Source: Crocinitomix sp. (GTDB taxonomy: Bacteria; Bacteroidota; Bacteroidia; Flavobacteriales_D; Crocinitomicaceae). From it: a stretch of DNA of 64,000 nt. The notes beneath the pieces are model-generated. The model ran no database searches. It was given only the letters and a program-made list of their open reading frames with translations, and was not told where the DNA came from. Below are positions 35,669 through 45,367 of this stretch, in pieces (position 1 is the first letter of the stretch; each line of letters begins with the position of its first letter). Location: positions 1 to 64,000 of the forward strand of contig WTCE01000080.1 of NCBI GenBank assembly GCA_013138735.1, read 5' to 3'. The position numbers and the translations under genes are program-made.

Positions 35669-36442
35669 TTATAGGTCTACCGCTAATTCCACCACAATTG
35701 GACAATGGTCTGAATGAACCGCCTCAGAAAGAATGCTTGCTCCAGTTAATTTATCTGCTAAAGTATCTGTGATAAAATGGTAATCAATACGCCAACCTAA
35801 ATTTTTCCCTCTAGCACCAGATCTATATGTCCACCAACTATAATTGTGAGGTTCTTTATTTAATGTTCTAAACGTATCTACAAAACCTAATGCTAAAAAA
35901 TCTGTGATCCATTGGCGCTCCTCTGGCTTAAATCCTGATGAGTTTTTGTTTGAAACTGGGTTGTGGATATCTATTGGTTCATGGCAAATATTTATATCAC
36001 CCGAAATCAACAAGTTTGGCCGTGTTTTACGTAATTCAATGATATATTCATTAAAATCCGCTAAAAACTCCATTTTAAAGTCTTGTCGCAAATCTCCACT
36101 ACTCCCACTTGGAAAATAACAACTCAGCACTGAAAAGTCTCCAAAATCTGCTCTTAAAATTCTTCCCTCATTGTCATATTTTTCAATTCCACATCCATAC
36201 TCAATATGATCGGGTGTGGTTTTAGAAAAAATCGCGACACTGCTATATCCTTTCTTTTGAGCCGAATACCAATATGTTTGATAGCCAGCATCCTCAAAAA
36301 TCGATAAATCTAATTGATCTTTGTGCGCTTTAGTTTCTTGAATGCAAACAATATCCGGATCTTCTGCTTTTAACCATTCAATCCAATCTTTTTTGAGTGC
36401 CGCACGAATTCCATTAACGTTGTATGAGATAATCTTAGCCAT
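35669..36442 (-). CDS. xth: exodeoxyribonuclease III (AP endonuclease)
   Basis: 257 aa from the ATG at 36442 (MAKIISYNVNGIRAALKKDWIEWL). A 21-residue longer reading overlaps the neighbouring gene's terminator and is rejected. Catalytic motifs: N8 and E37 (IVCIQETKA), the metal/active Y...SGDINICHEPIDIHNP, and the final SDHCPIVVEL. Removes abasic sites and 3' blocks in base-excision repair. A CAAAAATA (minus-strand TATTTTTG) box at 36460-36467 is a plausible -7 element 18 nt before the start. Confidence 0.96.
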   Translation of the reverse strand: MAKIISYNVNGIRAALKKDWIEWLKAEDPDIVCIQETKAHKDQLDLSIFEDAGYQTYWYSAQKKGYSSVAIFSKTTPDHIEYGCGIEKYDNEGRILRADFGDFSVLSCYFPSGSSGDLRQDFKMEFLADFNEYIIELRKTRPNLLISGDINICHEPIDIHNPVSNKNSSGFKPEERQWITDFLALGFVDTFRTLNKEPHNYSWWTYRSGARGKNLGWRIDYHFITDTLADKLTGASILSEAVHSDHCPIVVELAVDL

Positions 36443-36486
36443 AAACTTGATGTTTGTCGCAAAAATACTATTATTCCCCATCAAAA

Positions 36487-36523
36487 AAAAGGTGGTACTC
36501 CACAATTACGGAGACCACCTTTT
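36487..36523 (-). terminator. Rho-independent terminator of the glycine-rich T9SS protein gene
   Basis: AAAAGGTGGT...ACCACCTTTT with an inner CTCC/GGAG pair and an 8-nt loop (36487-36501 with 36510-36523). On the minus strand the stem is followed by a run of T (36490 down to 36483). It lies 22 nt past the stop of the gene at 36546-37928. Confidence 0.85.
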
Positions 36524-36545
36524 AGTTCAACTAAATTTTTAAAAA

Positions 36546-37928
36546 TTACTTCTTGATCAATCGAACAGTTCTATTTTGTTGCGCCGTTGTTACGGTTACA
36601 AGATAAATTCCATTTTCATAATCGTTTAAATCAATTTCAGTCACATTTATTCCCTTCCCAGCAGTGATAATTTGACCACTTGCTGTATGAATTGAATATT
36701 CAAATGCTCCCGTAACATTTAATGTTACAAAATCCTGTGTTGGATTTGGGAAAACAGTCATTTCTAATTCAGCGTTAACCGACTCTTCAATACCAACTTG
36801 GCTATTAACAACAATTGTTTCTGTAAGCGTATCGCAAGCAGGACCTGAAGTAACAGAGACTATATAAGTACCCGCTGTTAAACCAGTCAAATCTTCATCA
36901 TCATCAAAATCACCCAGTTCATCAGTGTCCCAATCAAATGAATATGCACCATCTCCACCAGACACGTCAAGATCAATTGCTCCATCCGATCCTAATGTCT
37001 CATCTGTTATTGTTGCAGAAACTACAAGTGGGTTTTCGCAAACAAAAGTGATTACTACCATTCCATTACCTTCCCTTACTCCTGCCGTTGTTAAACCGTC
37101 TAGAACACCGTCAAAATAAGATGAGCCTCCAGCTCCACCACCACCAGCTGCGCCTGTTCCGTCGCCTGGTGCTGCACCTGATCCGCCACCGTAGTAACCG
37201 CCACCGCCACCACCGCCAGCAGTGCCATAATTACCGTTTATTCCAACAGCTCCTTCTCCTAGGATTCCGGATAAACCAGCTACACCTTCTGTACCAGTCC
37301 CCCCTGCACCTCCTGCAAGATCTGTTCCGCCACTTGCTCCAGCACCTACATTATAATATATATCATAAATCGCATCAGCTGGATCATCACCATCTAAACC
37401 AATAGTAGCTCCGCCATCACCACCGTTTCCGCCAGTTCCGCAAGGCAAACATGTTCCATTTACATAGTCACGTCCACCGCCACCACCGCCAGCGCCAACA
37501 ATTATACGGTCAGCTAAATCAGTACCATCAACCCGAACGTCAGACGCTCCGCCTCCACTTCCACCAAAACCTGAAGTTCCGTCAACACCTGCTGTTGCAA
37601 CACCGCCAGTGCCTCCGCCGTTCCATCCTCCTGCACCAGTCTCTCCTTCACCGCCAACATAAACGTTTAATACGTCTCCTGAAGAAACAACCAACTCACC
37701 TATTGAGTAGCCACCTAAACCTCCAATAGATCCTTCAAAATCATCTACTGTAACAGCTTCAGCTTGGCCGCCCCAAACTTCTATTTGAACTTTTGTTACG
37801 CCATCAGGAATGGTATATATTTCCATTGCTCCTGTATAGGTTAAGGTATCTTGCCCAAAAAGTGAAGATGCACCAAACATCCCTGTTATTGCAGTAAGTG
37901 CCAACCAATTAATCTTTCTAAATTTCAT
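36546..37928 (-). CDS. glycine-rich secreted protein with T9SS type A sorting domain
   Basis: 460 aa. Signal peptide ~1-25, then a domain starting YTGAMEIYTIPDGVTKVQIEVWGGQ and continuing as a Gly-rich region (~65-305, many GGxGG runs). That is the layout of the bacterial glycine-rich/ALK-like fold. A SprB-like repeat (~310-375, DGAIDLDVSGGDGAYSFDW...TAGTYIVSV) follows. The C-terminal ~75 residues (VFPNPTQDFVTLNV...GIYLVTVTTAQQNRTVRLIKK) are a T9SS type A signal. It should be secreted and attached to the cell surface. Codon bias towards GGT/GGA makes a GC-richer patch. Confidence 0.88.
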   Translation of the reverse strand: MKFRKINWLALTAITGMFGASSLFGQDTLTYTGAMEIYTIPDGVTKVQIEVWGGQAEAVTVDDFEGSIGGLGGYSIGELVVSSGDVLNVYVGGEGETGAGGWNGGGTGGVATAGVDGTSGFGGSGGGASDVRVDGTDLADRIIVGAGGGGGGRDYVNGTCLPCGTGGNGGDGGATIGLDGDDPADAIYDIYYNVGAGASGGTDLAGGAGGTGTEGVAGLSGILGEGAVGINGNYGTAGGGGGGGYYGGGSGAAPGDGTGAAGGGGAGGSSYFDGVLDGLTTAGVREGNGMVVITFVCENPLVVSATITDETLGSDGAIDLDVSGGDGAYSFDWDTDELGDFDDDEDLTGLTAGTYIVSVTSGPACDTLTETIVVNSQVGIEESVNAELEMTVFPNPTQDFVTLNVTGAFEYSIHTASGQIITAGKGINVTEIDLNDYENGIYLVTVTTAQQNRTVRLIKK

Positions 37929-38239
37929 ATTTCTATATTTTCATCAAAAATGAAAAAAAATAATTTATCCTGCATCATTATATTCATGAACGACACGATT
38001 AAGTTTAGGAACGGCCACTCTCACTTTTTTCATGCCTCATTCTTACACTAAATTATAATTTATCAGTGCGTTAGCGAACATATTAATCCTCTTTTAAAAA
38101 AAAATCAACCTTCAATTCCAGTTTTTTTCAATTCGACACTTTTAATTAAATATCTTTATCAAAATTGAATTCAATTTTTTTTCCAAAACGTAAATAGATT
38201 ACGGTCTGAGAATTCATTTTTGCATTATAAAAGAAATAA
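37929..38239. other. divergent intergenic region, no gene seen
   Basis: 311 nt of very AT-rich sequence between the glycine-rich protein (minus) and radA (plus). It must hold both promoters. No TAnnTTTG box with good spacing stands out, and I see no repeat or stable hairpin. Confidence 0.5.
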
Positions 38240-39607
38240 ATGGCAAAGACAAAAACATCCTTTTTCTGTCAAAATTGCGGCGCAGAATCCCCCAAATGGG
38301 TTGGGAAATGTGGCTCGTGTAATGAATGGAATACTTATGTTGAAGAAGTAATACAAAAGGCGGTTAAAAGCGCCACTCCATTCTCTTCATCCAACTCACA
38401 ACGCGCAGCGAAACCGCACCGTTTAAATGAAATTGAAAAATTTGAAGAACGCCGAATCATGCTTTCTGATATGGAATTGAATCGGGTATTGGGCGGCGGT
38501 GTTGTGCCAGGTTCAATCGTATTATTTGGTGGTGAACCAGGAATTGGAAAATCAACTTTACTCTTGCAAATAGCGGTTCGTGAAAAAGGGAAAAAAATTC
38601 TTTACATTTCTGGTGAAGAGAGCGAACAGCAAATTAGTATGCGTGCCGACCGTATTGGAAAGTCAAACGAAGATTGTTTTGTGTTGACAGAAACTTCAAT
38701 GCAAAATATTTTTATACAAATAGAAGCTGTGCAACCTGACATACTGATTATAGATTCAATTCAAACGTTGCATTCAGATAATATTGAATCTTCGCCTGGT
38801 AGTGTTTCTCAAGTTAAAGAATGTACTGCCGAATTTTTGCGTTATGCGAAAGAATCTGGTACACCCGTTTTTTTAATTGGACACATCACCAAAGAAGGAT
38901 CATTGGCGGGCCCTAAGGTTTTGGAACATATGGTAGATGCAGTATTGGTATTTGAGGGAGACCGAAATCATGTTTACCGCCTCATTCGTTCAATCAAAAA
39001 CAGGTTTGGTTCAACTAATGAATTAGGCATTTATGAAATGAACAGCACTGGATTACGTCAAGTTGAAAATCCATCAGAAATATTAATTACAAGTACAGGA
39101 GAACGCCTGAGTGGTATTTCGATCGCTTCAACAATTGAGGGCGTACGCCCCATGTTAATTGAAATCCAGGCCTTAGTTAGCACTGCCGCATACGGAACTC
39201 CTCAACGTTCGTCTACAGGTTTTGACCTGCGCAGATTGAACATGCTACTAGCTGTTTTAGAAAAAAGATGTGGTTTTAAATTGGGTGCAAAAGATGTGTT
39301 TTTAAATATTGCAGGAGGAATCAAAGTAAGTGATCCTGCAATTGACCTTGCTGTTGTTTGCGCCATCATGTCTTCCAATGCCAATATTCCTATTCATCCG
39401 GGTTTTTGTGTTTCTGCGGAATTAAGTTTATCGGGCGAAATTAGAGCAGTTAATCGCACTGACCAGCGTATTATGGAGGCTGAGAAAATGGGTTTTGAGC
39501 AGATTATCATTTCTAAATATAATAAAGGAATTAAGCAATCTGACTATCAAATAAAAATTCATCAAGTGGGTAAAATTGAAGATGCCATTCGTTTAATTTT
39601 TGGCTAA
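38240..39607 (+). CDS. radA: DNA repair protein RadA (Sms)
   Basis: 455 aa. N-terminal C4 zinc finger (C10, C13, C24, C27), RecA-like ATPase with Walker A GGEPGIGKST (97-106) and Walker B ILIIDSIQTL (~168-177), the RadA signature KNRFG (253-257), and a Lon-like C-terminal domain (~280-455). Acts in recombinational repair by driving branch migration. Full length and intact. It stands 84 nt before porZ on the same strand, and recO follows porZ, so two recombination genes flank porZ. Confidence 0.96.
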   Translation: MAKTKTSFFCQNCGAESPKWVGKCGSCNEWNTYVEEVIQKAVKSATPFSSSNSQRAAKPHRLNEIEKFEERRIMLSDMELNRVLGGGVVPGSIVLFGGEPGIGKSTLLLQIAVREKGKKILYISGEESEQQISMRADRIGKSNEDCFVLTETSMQNIFIQIEAVQPDILIIDSIQTLHSDNIESSPGSVSQVKECTAEFLRYAKESGTPVFLIGHITKEGSLAGPKVLEHMVDAVLVFEGDRNHVYRLIRSIKNRFGSTNELGIYEMNSTGLRQVENPSEILITSTGERLSGISIASTIEGVRPMLIEIQALVSTAAYGTPQRSSTGFDLRRLNMLLAVLEKRCGFKLGAKDVFLNIAGGIKVSDPAIDLAVVCAIMSSNANIPIHPGFCVSAELSLSGEIRAVNRTDQRIMEAEKMGFEQIIISKYNKGIKQSDYQIKIHQVGKIEDAIRLIFG

Positions 39608-39691
39608 TCTCAAGCGTTTATCGCAAATGATCATTTATTGCACACAATATTTTATTCAATTTGCTGTTATTTCTATGTAAATTTGAAAAAC

Positions 39692-41998
39692 ATGATCTTA
39701 CGCTTGCTTATTACTGTTATTGGATTGGGAATCCTCATTCCATCACAAGGATTATCACAAATTGGTATGAATCAATGGCGGATTCATTTCTCGGCTTTTA
39801 AACCGCAGGGGATTACCAAAACGGATGATAATATATACATGGCCTGTTCTAACGGAATTGTGCGATACGACTTGGAAGACAATTCTGTTAATCAATTAAC
39901 GGTGACCAATAGTATCTCAGACTTAGGTATTACGTCCATTTCAAGTAATGAAAGTGTTGTGGCGGTAGGATATTTCAACGGAAATTTGGATATTATAGAA
40001 GGGAATGAAGTGACCAACGTGCCTTGGATTCAAACCGCAGAAATTTCGGGTGATAAAACAATTCACAATTTTTACTTTGATGGCCAAAACATTTATGTTG
40101 CCACGGGTATAGGGTTAATCCTTTTCGATAATGAAAAGAAAGAAATTAAAGACACTTATTATCCTTATGAGGATCCTGTAATTTTAGATGTGACAATTTT
40201 TAATGATACATTGTATGTCGCTACGAAACAAGGCATTTATTTTGCTCCTAAAGATCGTCCGTTTTTAAATGATAAAAGTCAATGGGAGAAAAGAGAAGAC
40301 TTACCATTTACCGTGGTCAATAAAGAGTTTTCAGATATTGAAGTATTTGCCAATCGTTTATTTTTCGCCTATGATGATGAGGCATTTAATGCCGATACCC
40401 TTTATTATATTCAAGACGACGTTGTTCATAAATATGACTCGCAATTAACAGTTACAGCTTTACATGCAGATGAAGACAGACTGATTTTAACGCTTTTCTC
40501 TTCGATTCGTGCATTCGATTCTAACTTCGAAATCATTGAAACTATTTTTGACTATCCAGATATAACACCATCACCTGTAGGTGCAATATTTTATGAGAAT
40601 GATTATTGGATTGCAGACCAAAATGGTGGAATGGTACAAGCACGAAATTCATGGCAAGCTTCTTCCATTTTTTCAAACACACCTGCTGCAGATGGATCTT
40701 ATCGTATGGACATTCAATACGGAAAAGTACTAATTGCTGGTGGTGGACTGACTCAAAACGTACAAAATGTTTATTCCAGAAATGGCGTTTATTTATTTGA
40801 GGATGAGGAATGGACTAACTTTAACTATAAAACGGACGAAAACATTGATTTTGATCCGGCATTTGACTTTGTAAGTGTAGCGGTTAATCAAAGCAATACA
40901 GAAGAATATGCCTATGGCAGTTTTTCTAAAGACGGTTTGAAAGTTGTTAAGGAAAACGGGGCAGTGGTAGAAATCTATAACTCCTCCAATTCATTGATTG
41001 AAGATTTTGGCTTAAATATGGCGATTACCGATATGAAATATGATGATGACGGTAATTTATGGTTCATTAACCAAGGTGTTTTTCCTTTAAAAGTAATTAC
41101 ACCTGACGGACAAATGAAAGAATACTCATTAGGCGCGGCATCTAATAACAAATTCCCTTACCGACTATTAATAGATGACGAGGGCAATAAATGGGTTGCA
41201 GTAACCAATGTTGGTCTAGTTGCATTTAACGAAAATGGAACATTAGATGATCCATCAGATGATCAATGGCGAACACTTTCAGCTGCTGAAGGATTCGGAA
41301 ACCTTCCATCTGTTTTTGTAAAAGGATTGGCGCAAGATGCTGACGGTGAAATTTGGATTGGTACAGAAGAGGGATTAGTTATTCTTTATTCGAGAAACAA
41401 TTTATATGATGGTGGATTCGGCGAATATGATGCGAGTCCAATTTTATTAGAAGTAGACAGTGAAGTTGAACGTTTATTGGGAGAGACTTATGTTACTGCA
41501 ATTGCAATTGATGGCGGTAACCGTAAATGGGTAGGCACCAATTCATCTGGCGTATTTTGTTTTTCTGAAGATGGAACAGAAGAAATTTATCGCTTTACAA
41601 CTGAAAATAGTCCCTTGGTTTCTAATAATGTTTATGACATTAAGGTTGATCAACTTTCGGGAGAGGTTTATTTTGCAACGCAGGATGGATTAGTTTCTTT
41701 CAGATCAGATGCCACATTAGCTGACAATGATTTTACTACTGTTTCGGTATTCCCAAATCCAGTTCGTCCCGATTTTTCGGGTCCAATTACTATAAACGGC
41801 TTAGGGTATGAATCTGATGTTAAAGTGACGGATATTTCAGGAAACTTAATTTTCGAAACCGTGTCAAATGGGGGTACTGTAATTTGGGATGGTAAAACGT
41901 TGCAAGGCGACCGTGTACAATCAGGCGTATATTTAGTTTGGTCTGGAATTACATCTGGCAAAGGAAAGAACGTGGCTAAAATTCTCTTTATCAATTAA
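39692..41998 (+). CDS. porZ: PorZ-like T9SS component (two-propeller protein with CTD)
   Basis: 768 aa from the ATG at 39692 (MILRLLITVIGLGILIPSQGLSQ signal peptide); the TTG-started extension is ignored. Propeller blades fill ~30-660 (GITKTDDNIYMACSNGIVRYDLEDN, YFDGQNIYVATGIGLILFDNE, EIWIGTEEGLVI, RKWVGTNSSGVFCF). A C-terminal CTD-like domain ends it (FPNPVRPDFSGPITINGLGYESDVKVTDISGNLIFE...GVYLVWSGITSGKGKNVAKILFIN). PorZ in Porphyromonas gingivalis brings anionic LPS to the attachment complex that processes T9SS cargo. The gene ends TAATG, coupled to recO. Confidence 0.85.
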   Translation: MILRLLITVIGLGILIPSQGLSQIGMNQWRIHFSAFKPQGITKTDDNIYMACSNGIVRYDLEDNSVNQLTVTNSISDLGITSISSNESVVAVGYFNGNLDIIEGNEVTNVPWIQTAEISGDKTIHNFYFDGQNIYVATGIGLILFDNEKKEIKDTYYPYEDPVILDVTIFNDTLYVATKQGIYFAPKDRPFLNDKSQWEKREDLPFTVVNKEFSDIEVFANRLFFAYDDEAFNADTLYYIQDDVVHKYDSQLTVTALHADEDRLILTLFSSIRAFDSNFEIIETIFDYPDITPSPVGAIFYENDYWIADQNGGMVQARNSWQASSIFSNTPAADGSYRMDIQYGKVLIAGGGLTQNVQNVYSRNGVYLFEDEEWTNFNYKTDENIDFDPAFDFVSVAVNQSNTEEYAYGSFSKDGLKVVKENGAVVEIYNSSNSLIEDFGLNMAITDMKYDDDGNLWFINQGVFPLKVITPDGQMKEYSLGAASNNKFPYRLLIDDEGNKWVAVTNVGLVAFNENGTLDDPSDDQWRTLSAAEGFGNLPSVFVKGLAQDADGEIWIGTEEGLVILYSRNNLYDGGFGEYDASPILLEVDSEVERLLGETYVTAIAIDGGNRKWVGTNSSGVFCFSEDGTEEIYRFTTENSPLVSNNVYDIKVDQLSGEVYFATQDGLVSFRSDATLADNDFTTVSVFPNPVRPDFSGPITINGLGYESDVKVTDISGNLIFETVSNGGTVIWDGKTLQGDRVQSGVYLVWSGITSGKGKNVAKILFIN

Positions 41999-42714
41999 TG
42001 GCAACGGGCAAAACCACAGGAATTGTCCTACGTAAAGTCGATTATTCGGAAACAAGTATCATTATACAAGTTTTAACGCCAAATGACGGGGTAAAAAGTT
42101 TCATTTTTCAAGGTGCCAAACGTAAAAAAAAGAAAGGTAATCTTGTTAGTTCATTGGCACAAATCTCCATAGAATACTATCAACGAAACGACAGTGATTT
42201 AGCAAAAATTTCGAACATTGAGCCCGAAATCATTTACAAAACCATTCCTTTTGATCCCTACAAGTCAAGTATTGTATTTTTTATGAATGAGGTGCTCAAT
42301 AACACCTTGAGGGATAACGAAAAAAACAACGAGCTCTATCATTTTTTAGAAAACATCTTACAAGTGTTAGATTTAAGTGATGAAATCGCCAATTTTCCCA
42401 TTAAATTTTTATACCGTTTAACGCAATATTTAGGTTTCTTTCCGAATGAAGTGAAAGATGCAGTATACCTAGATTTAAGAGAATGTAGTTATACAAAATA
42501 TGAACCAAATCACGGAGCATACCTATCTAAAAGAAATTCATTGTTACTTTTACAGTTTTCGGGCATGAAATTTGATGGTAAAGATGACCCGGAGATAGAC
42601 CTTAAAACACGCAGAGATTTAGTTTATGACCTACTTAAATACTATCATGTTATTTTTGAAAACTTCAAGCCAATCCAAAGCCTTGCTGTCTTGGAAGCTA
42701 CTTTTCACGATTAG
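41998..42714 (+). CDS. recO: DNA repair protein RecO
   Basis: 238 aa. N-terminal OB fold (TTGIVLRKVDYSETSIIIQVLTPNDGVKSFIFQGAKRKKKKGNL) and the helical RecO core (VFFMNEVLNNTLRDNEKNNELYHFLENIL, FLYRLTQYLGFFPN). The zinc-binding Cys set is mostly lost (one Cys, at RECSY), as in many Bacteroidota RecO proteins. Works with RecF/RecR to load RecA on gaps. The ATG overlaps the porZ TAA by one base. The 3' end overlaps the start of the TonB receptor gene. Confidence 0.93.
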   Translation: MATGKTTGIVLRKVDYSETSIIIQVLTPNDGVKSFIFQGAKRKKKKGNLVSSLAQISIEYYQRNDSDLAKISNIEPEIIYKTIPFDPYKSSIVFFMNEVLNNTLRDNEKNNELYHFLENILQVLDLSDEIANFPIKFLYRLTQYLGFFPNEVKDAVYLDLRECSYTKYEPNHGAYLSKRNSLLLLQFSGMKFDGKDDPEIDLKTRRDLVYDLLKYYHVIFENFKPIQSLAVLEATFHD

Positions 42715-45082
42715 CCTATTTTTTAGTGTAACAGGATTTTCTCAAAGTATTACCATTGTTGACTCAACCTCTGGCGATCCCATTGAGGATGTATTGGTTT
42801 ATTCAAAATCAAACGAAAAAGGCGAAGTTTCAGATAAAAAAGGAAAATTAAATTTAAATAGTTTTAAAGCAGATGAATATCTTATTTTCAATCATACTGC
42901 TTACACAACTCTTTATTTAAAAAAATCAAGCATAGATACTGACCAGCCCTTTTTAATGCAAAAAATTGACAATTTGCTGCCGCAAACTATTGTTGAACAT
43001 ACCTTACGTTATTTTTTGATAGAAGATGATGAAGCAGCACAAATTGAAACCATTCCTTTAGAAATTATTCGTTTAGAAAACCCGTCAAATAGTGCGGATA
43101 TGTTGCAAAACACAGGTAACGTATTGGTTCAAAAATCGCAAGGCGGTGGTGGTAGCCCAATGATTAGAGGATTTGAAGCCAATAAATTGCTATTGGTAAT
43201 TGATGGCGTTCGAATGAATAATGCCATTTACCGTAGTGGACATTTGCAAAACGCTATAACTGTTGATGCCGCAGTACTTGACCATACTGAGATTATTTTT
43301 GGCCCCAGTTCATCTTTATATGGTAGTGACGCCTTGGGCGGTGTCATACATTTTCATACGGCTGACCCAGAAATAACAAATTCTGACACGTCATACTTCC
43401 ACGGCAGTAGTTATGTGCGTTATAATAACAACAATAGTTTAAGTGGTAATTTTAATTTTTCGATTGGTAAAAATAATTGGGGATTGTTAAGTTCATTTTC
43501 TGCATCAAAATTTGGTGATTCACAAATGGGCCAAAACCGAATGCATGGATATGAAGATTGGGGCCTACACTCGAACTATGTTGACCGTATAAATGGTGTT
43601 GACACTGTAATAGCCAACGCAGATCCAAATCAGCAAATTGGAATGGGATATAGGCAATTTGACTTTATGGAAAAATTCGTTTATGCCCCATCAGATAAAC
43701 TAAAATTGACGCTTAATTTCCAATATTCAACTTCATCTGAGGTTAACCGTTACGATAAATTAACTGAATATAGAAATGGGGATTTGCGTTACGCAGAATG
43801 GTATTACGGCCCTCAAAACAGATTGTTTGGCGCATTAAAATTGGACTTTAATTCAACATCTAAGTGGTTTAAGAATGGTGTAATGACACTTTCTTACCAA
43901 AAGATTGACGAGGATCGCATCAGTCGTAATTTTGGGTCAGATTGGAAAGAATATCAGGAAGAGGATGTTTCTGTCATTGGTTTAAATCTTGACTTTAACA
44001 AAATATTCACGAAATCGCGGATCATATATTATGGACTTGAAGTGCAAGATAATTTGGTTACCTCAACTGCCTTTGATCAAAACATTTTATCATCCGAAAG
44101 GTCAGGAGCGCAAACGCGCTATCCATTTTCAAGTAATTATTTAAATGCTGGGGCTTATTTGGAATACAAACAAAAATTCTTGAATAAAAATGTGTTAACT
44201 GCAGGGATTCGTTATTCATTCATCTATGCCAATTCACAATTTGACGACACTTCTTTTGTAACCTTGCCTTTCAACGAGGTTAACATTGCCACAGGAGCGC
44301 CTTCTGGTCATTTGGGTATGGTTTTCAAGCCAAAGAAAAATACACGTGTTAAAACGCTCCTTTCAACTGGGTTTAGAGCGCCGAATATTGATGACTACGG
44401 CAAAGTTTTTGAAAAGAGTGGCAATACCGTTGTGCCCAATGATCAAATTGAACCGGAATATGCTTTAGGCGGTGAAGTTTCATTTGAACAAACATTAGGT
44501 AAAGAACTCGTAACGTTTGGAGGAGCAATTTATGGAACTTATCTTTTTAACGCCTTGGTTCAACAAGATTTTACGTTAAATGGAGCTGATTCAATTGAGT
44601 ATAATGGAGAGGTTACAAAGATCCAAGCCATCCAAAATACCGATAACGCTGTGGTTTATGGAATTAACGCCTATACTAAGGTGAATTTTACGGAACATTT
44701 ATCATTTAACGTGGCCTACAATTTCACTAAAGGAATTGACTTGGCTAAGGACATTCCACTAGAGCATATTGCACCACAGTTTGGAAAAATCGCCTTAACG
44801 TACAAAAAGGACAATTGGAATACAGCTATTTCAAGTTTTTATAATTTCCGTAAGAACTTGGCTGACTATCAATCAGGCGGAGATAATATTGACTTAACAC
44901 CGAATGAAGGCGGAACACCACCATGGTGGACTTTAAATTATCGTTTAAGTTATACGTTTGCAGAAACCATTACTGCTCAGTTTGCAGTACGCAATATTTT
45001 AGATGCACATTATATGCAATTTGCTTCAGGAATCAGCGCACCAGGTCGTAATTTTATGGTGGGTTTAAGGGCTACTTTTTAG
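42647..45082 (+). CDS. TonB-dependent receptor of the heme/siderophore class
   Basis: About 811 aa. Possible starts are ATG 42626, ATG 42647 or TTG 42683; all lie inside recO, and the signal peptide WKLLFTISLFFSVTGFSQ is common to them. A carboxypeptidase-like sandwich (~45-110 of the longest form) is followed by a plug (IRGFEANKLLLVIDGVRMNNAIYRSGHLQNAI, GPSSSLYGSDALGGVIHFHT). The barrel ends with Phe (VGLRATF). The plug sequence is that of the hemoglobin/transferrin/lactoferrin-type receptors, so heme or siderophore iron uptake is likely but not proven. Overlap with recO is 32-89 nt, unusually long. Confidence 0.9.
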   Translation: MLFLKTSSQSKALLSWKLLFTISLFFSVTGFSQSITIVDSTSGDPIEDVLVYSKSNEKGEVSDKKGKLNLNSFKADEYLIFNHTAYTTLYLKKSSIDTDQPFLMQKIDNLLPQTIVEHTLRYFLIEDDEAAQIETIPLEIIRLENPSNSADMLQNTGNVLVQKSQGGGGSPMIRGFEANKLLLVIDGVRMNNAIYRSGHLQNAITVDAAVLDHTEIIFGPSSSLYGSDALGGVIHFHTADPEITNSDTSYFHGSSYVRYNNNNSLSGNFNFSIGKNNWGLLSSFSASKFGDSQMGQNRMHGYEDWGLHSNYVDRINGVDTVIANADPNQQIGMGYRQFDFMEKFVYAPSDKLKLTLNFQYSTSSEVNRYDKLTEYRNGDLRYAEWYYGPQNRLFGALKLDFNSTSKWFKNGVMTLSYQKIDEDRISRNFGSDWKEYQEEDVSVIGLNLDFNKIFTKSRIIYYGLEVQDNLVTSTAFDQNILSSERSGAQTRYPFSSNYLNAGAYLEYKQKFLNKNVLTAGIRYSFIYANSQFDDTSFVTLPFNEVNIATGAPSGHLGMVFKPKKNTRVKTLLSTGFRAPNIDDYGKVFEKSGNTVVPNDQIEPEYALGGEVSFEQTLGKELVTFGGAIYGTYLFNALVQQDFTLNGADSIEYNGEVTKIQAIQNTDNAVVYGINAYTKVNFTEHLSFNVAYNFTKGIDLAKDIPLEHIAPQFGKIALTYKKDNWNTAISSFYNFRKNLADYQSGGDNIDLTPNEGGTPPWWTLNYRLSYTFAETITAQFAVRNILDAHYMQFASGISAPGRNFMVGLRATF

Positions 45083-45093
45083 TATTCAATATT

Positions 45094-45267
45094 GAATAGT
45101 ATCGCAGGATTACAAACCCAGCGAAGCGCATTATGAGCGTTGTTCCGTGCCCTATGCAGTGTTTTCTCCCTTCACTAGTCAACTGTTATTAATGAAAAAA
45201 TCTTGCAAGGAATAGTATCGCAGGGTTACAAACCCAGCGAAGCACATTGTTACAAACTCAGCGAAGC
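45094..45267. repeat. direct repeats of a 39-bp unit downstream of the TonB receptor
   Basis: GAATAGTATCGCAGG and the following TTACAAACCCAGCGAAGC appear at 45094-45132 and 45210-45248. A third partial copy (TTACAAACTCAGCGAAGC) lies at 45250-45267. Copies differ at only two positions over 39 bp. No reading frame is involved. The function is unknown; an intergenic repeat family member is likely. Confidence 0.8.
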
Positions 45268-45296
45268 ATACTCAGGATAAAAGTTCAAGCATAAAA

Positions 45297-45337
45297 AAAG
45301 TCCCGCCTCTCCGCCTAAGGCGGACAAACGGGACTTT
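45297..45337 (-). terminator. terminator hairpin with CCGCCTAAGGCGG core
   Basis: AAAGTCCCG (45297-45305) pairs with CGGGACTTT (45329-45337). Inside, CCGCC-TAA-GGCGG (45311-45323) forms a second stem. On the minus strand it is followed by a T run and ends the M43 protease gene (stop at 45368). It may also work weakly for the plus-strand receptor. The same core recurs at 51644-51678 and 51980-52014. Confidence 0.85.
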
Positions 45338-45367
45338 CTTTGATTGGTTAGGGTATGTAAACTTTTA

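Noticed and set aside
37088-37729. Plus-strand His/Leu/Gln-rich frames opposite the glycine-rich gene
   Set aside because: They are the reverse reading of GGN codons; the composition is an artefact, and the minus-strand gene has a signal peptide and T9SS tail.
45094-45267. CRISPR or rRNA fragment
   Set aside because: Irregular spacing, only two full copies, no cas genes, and no match to rRNA that I recognise.
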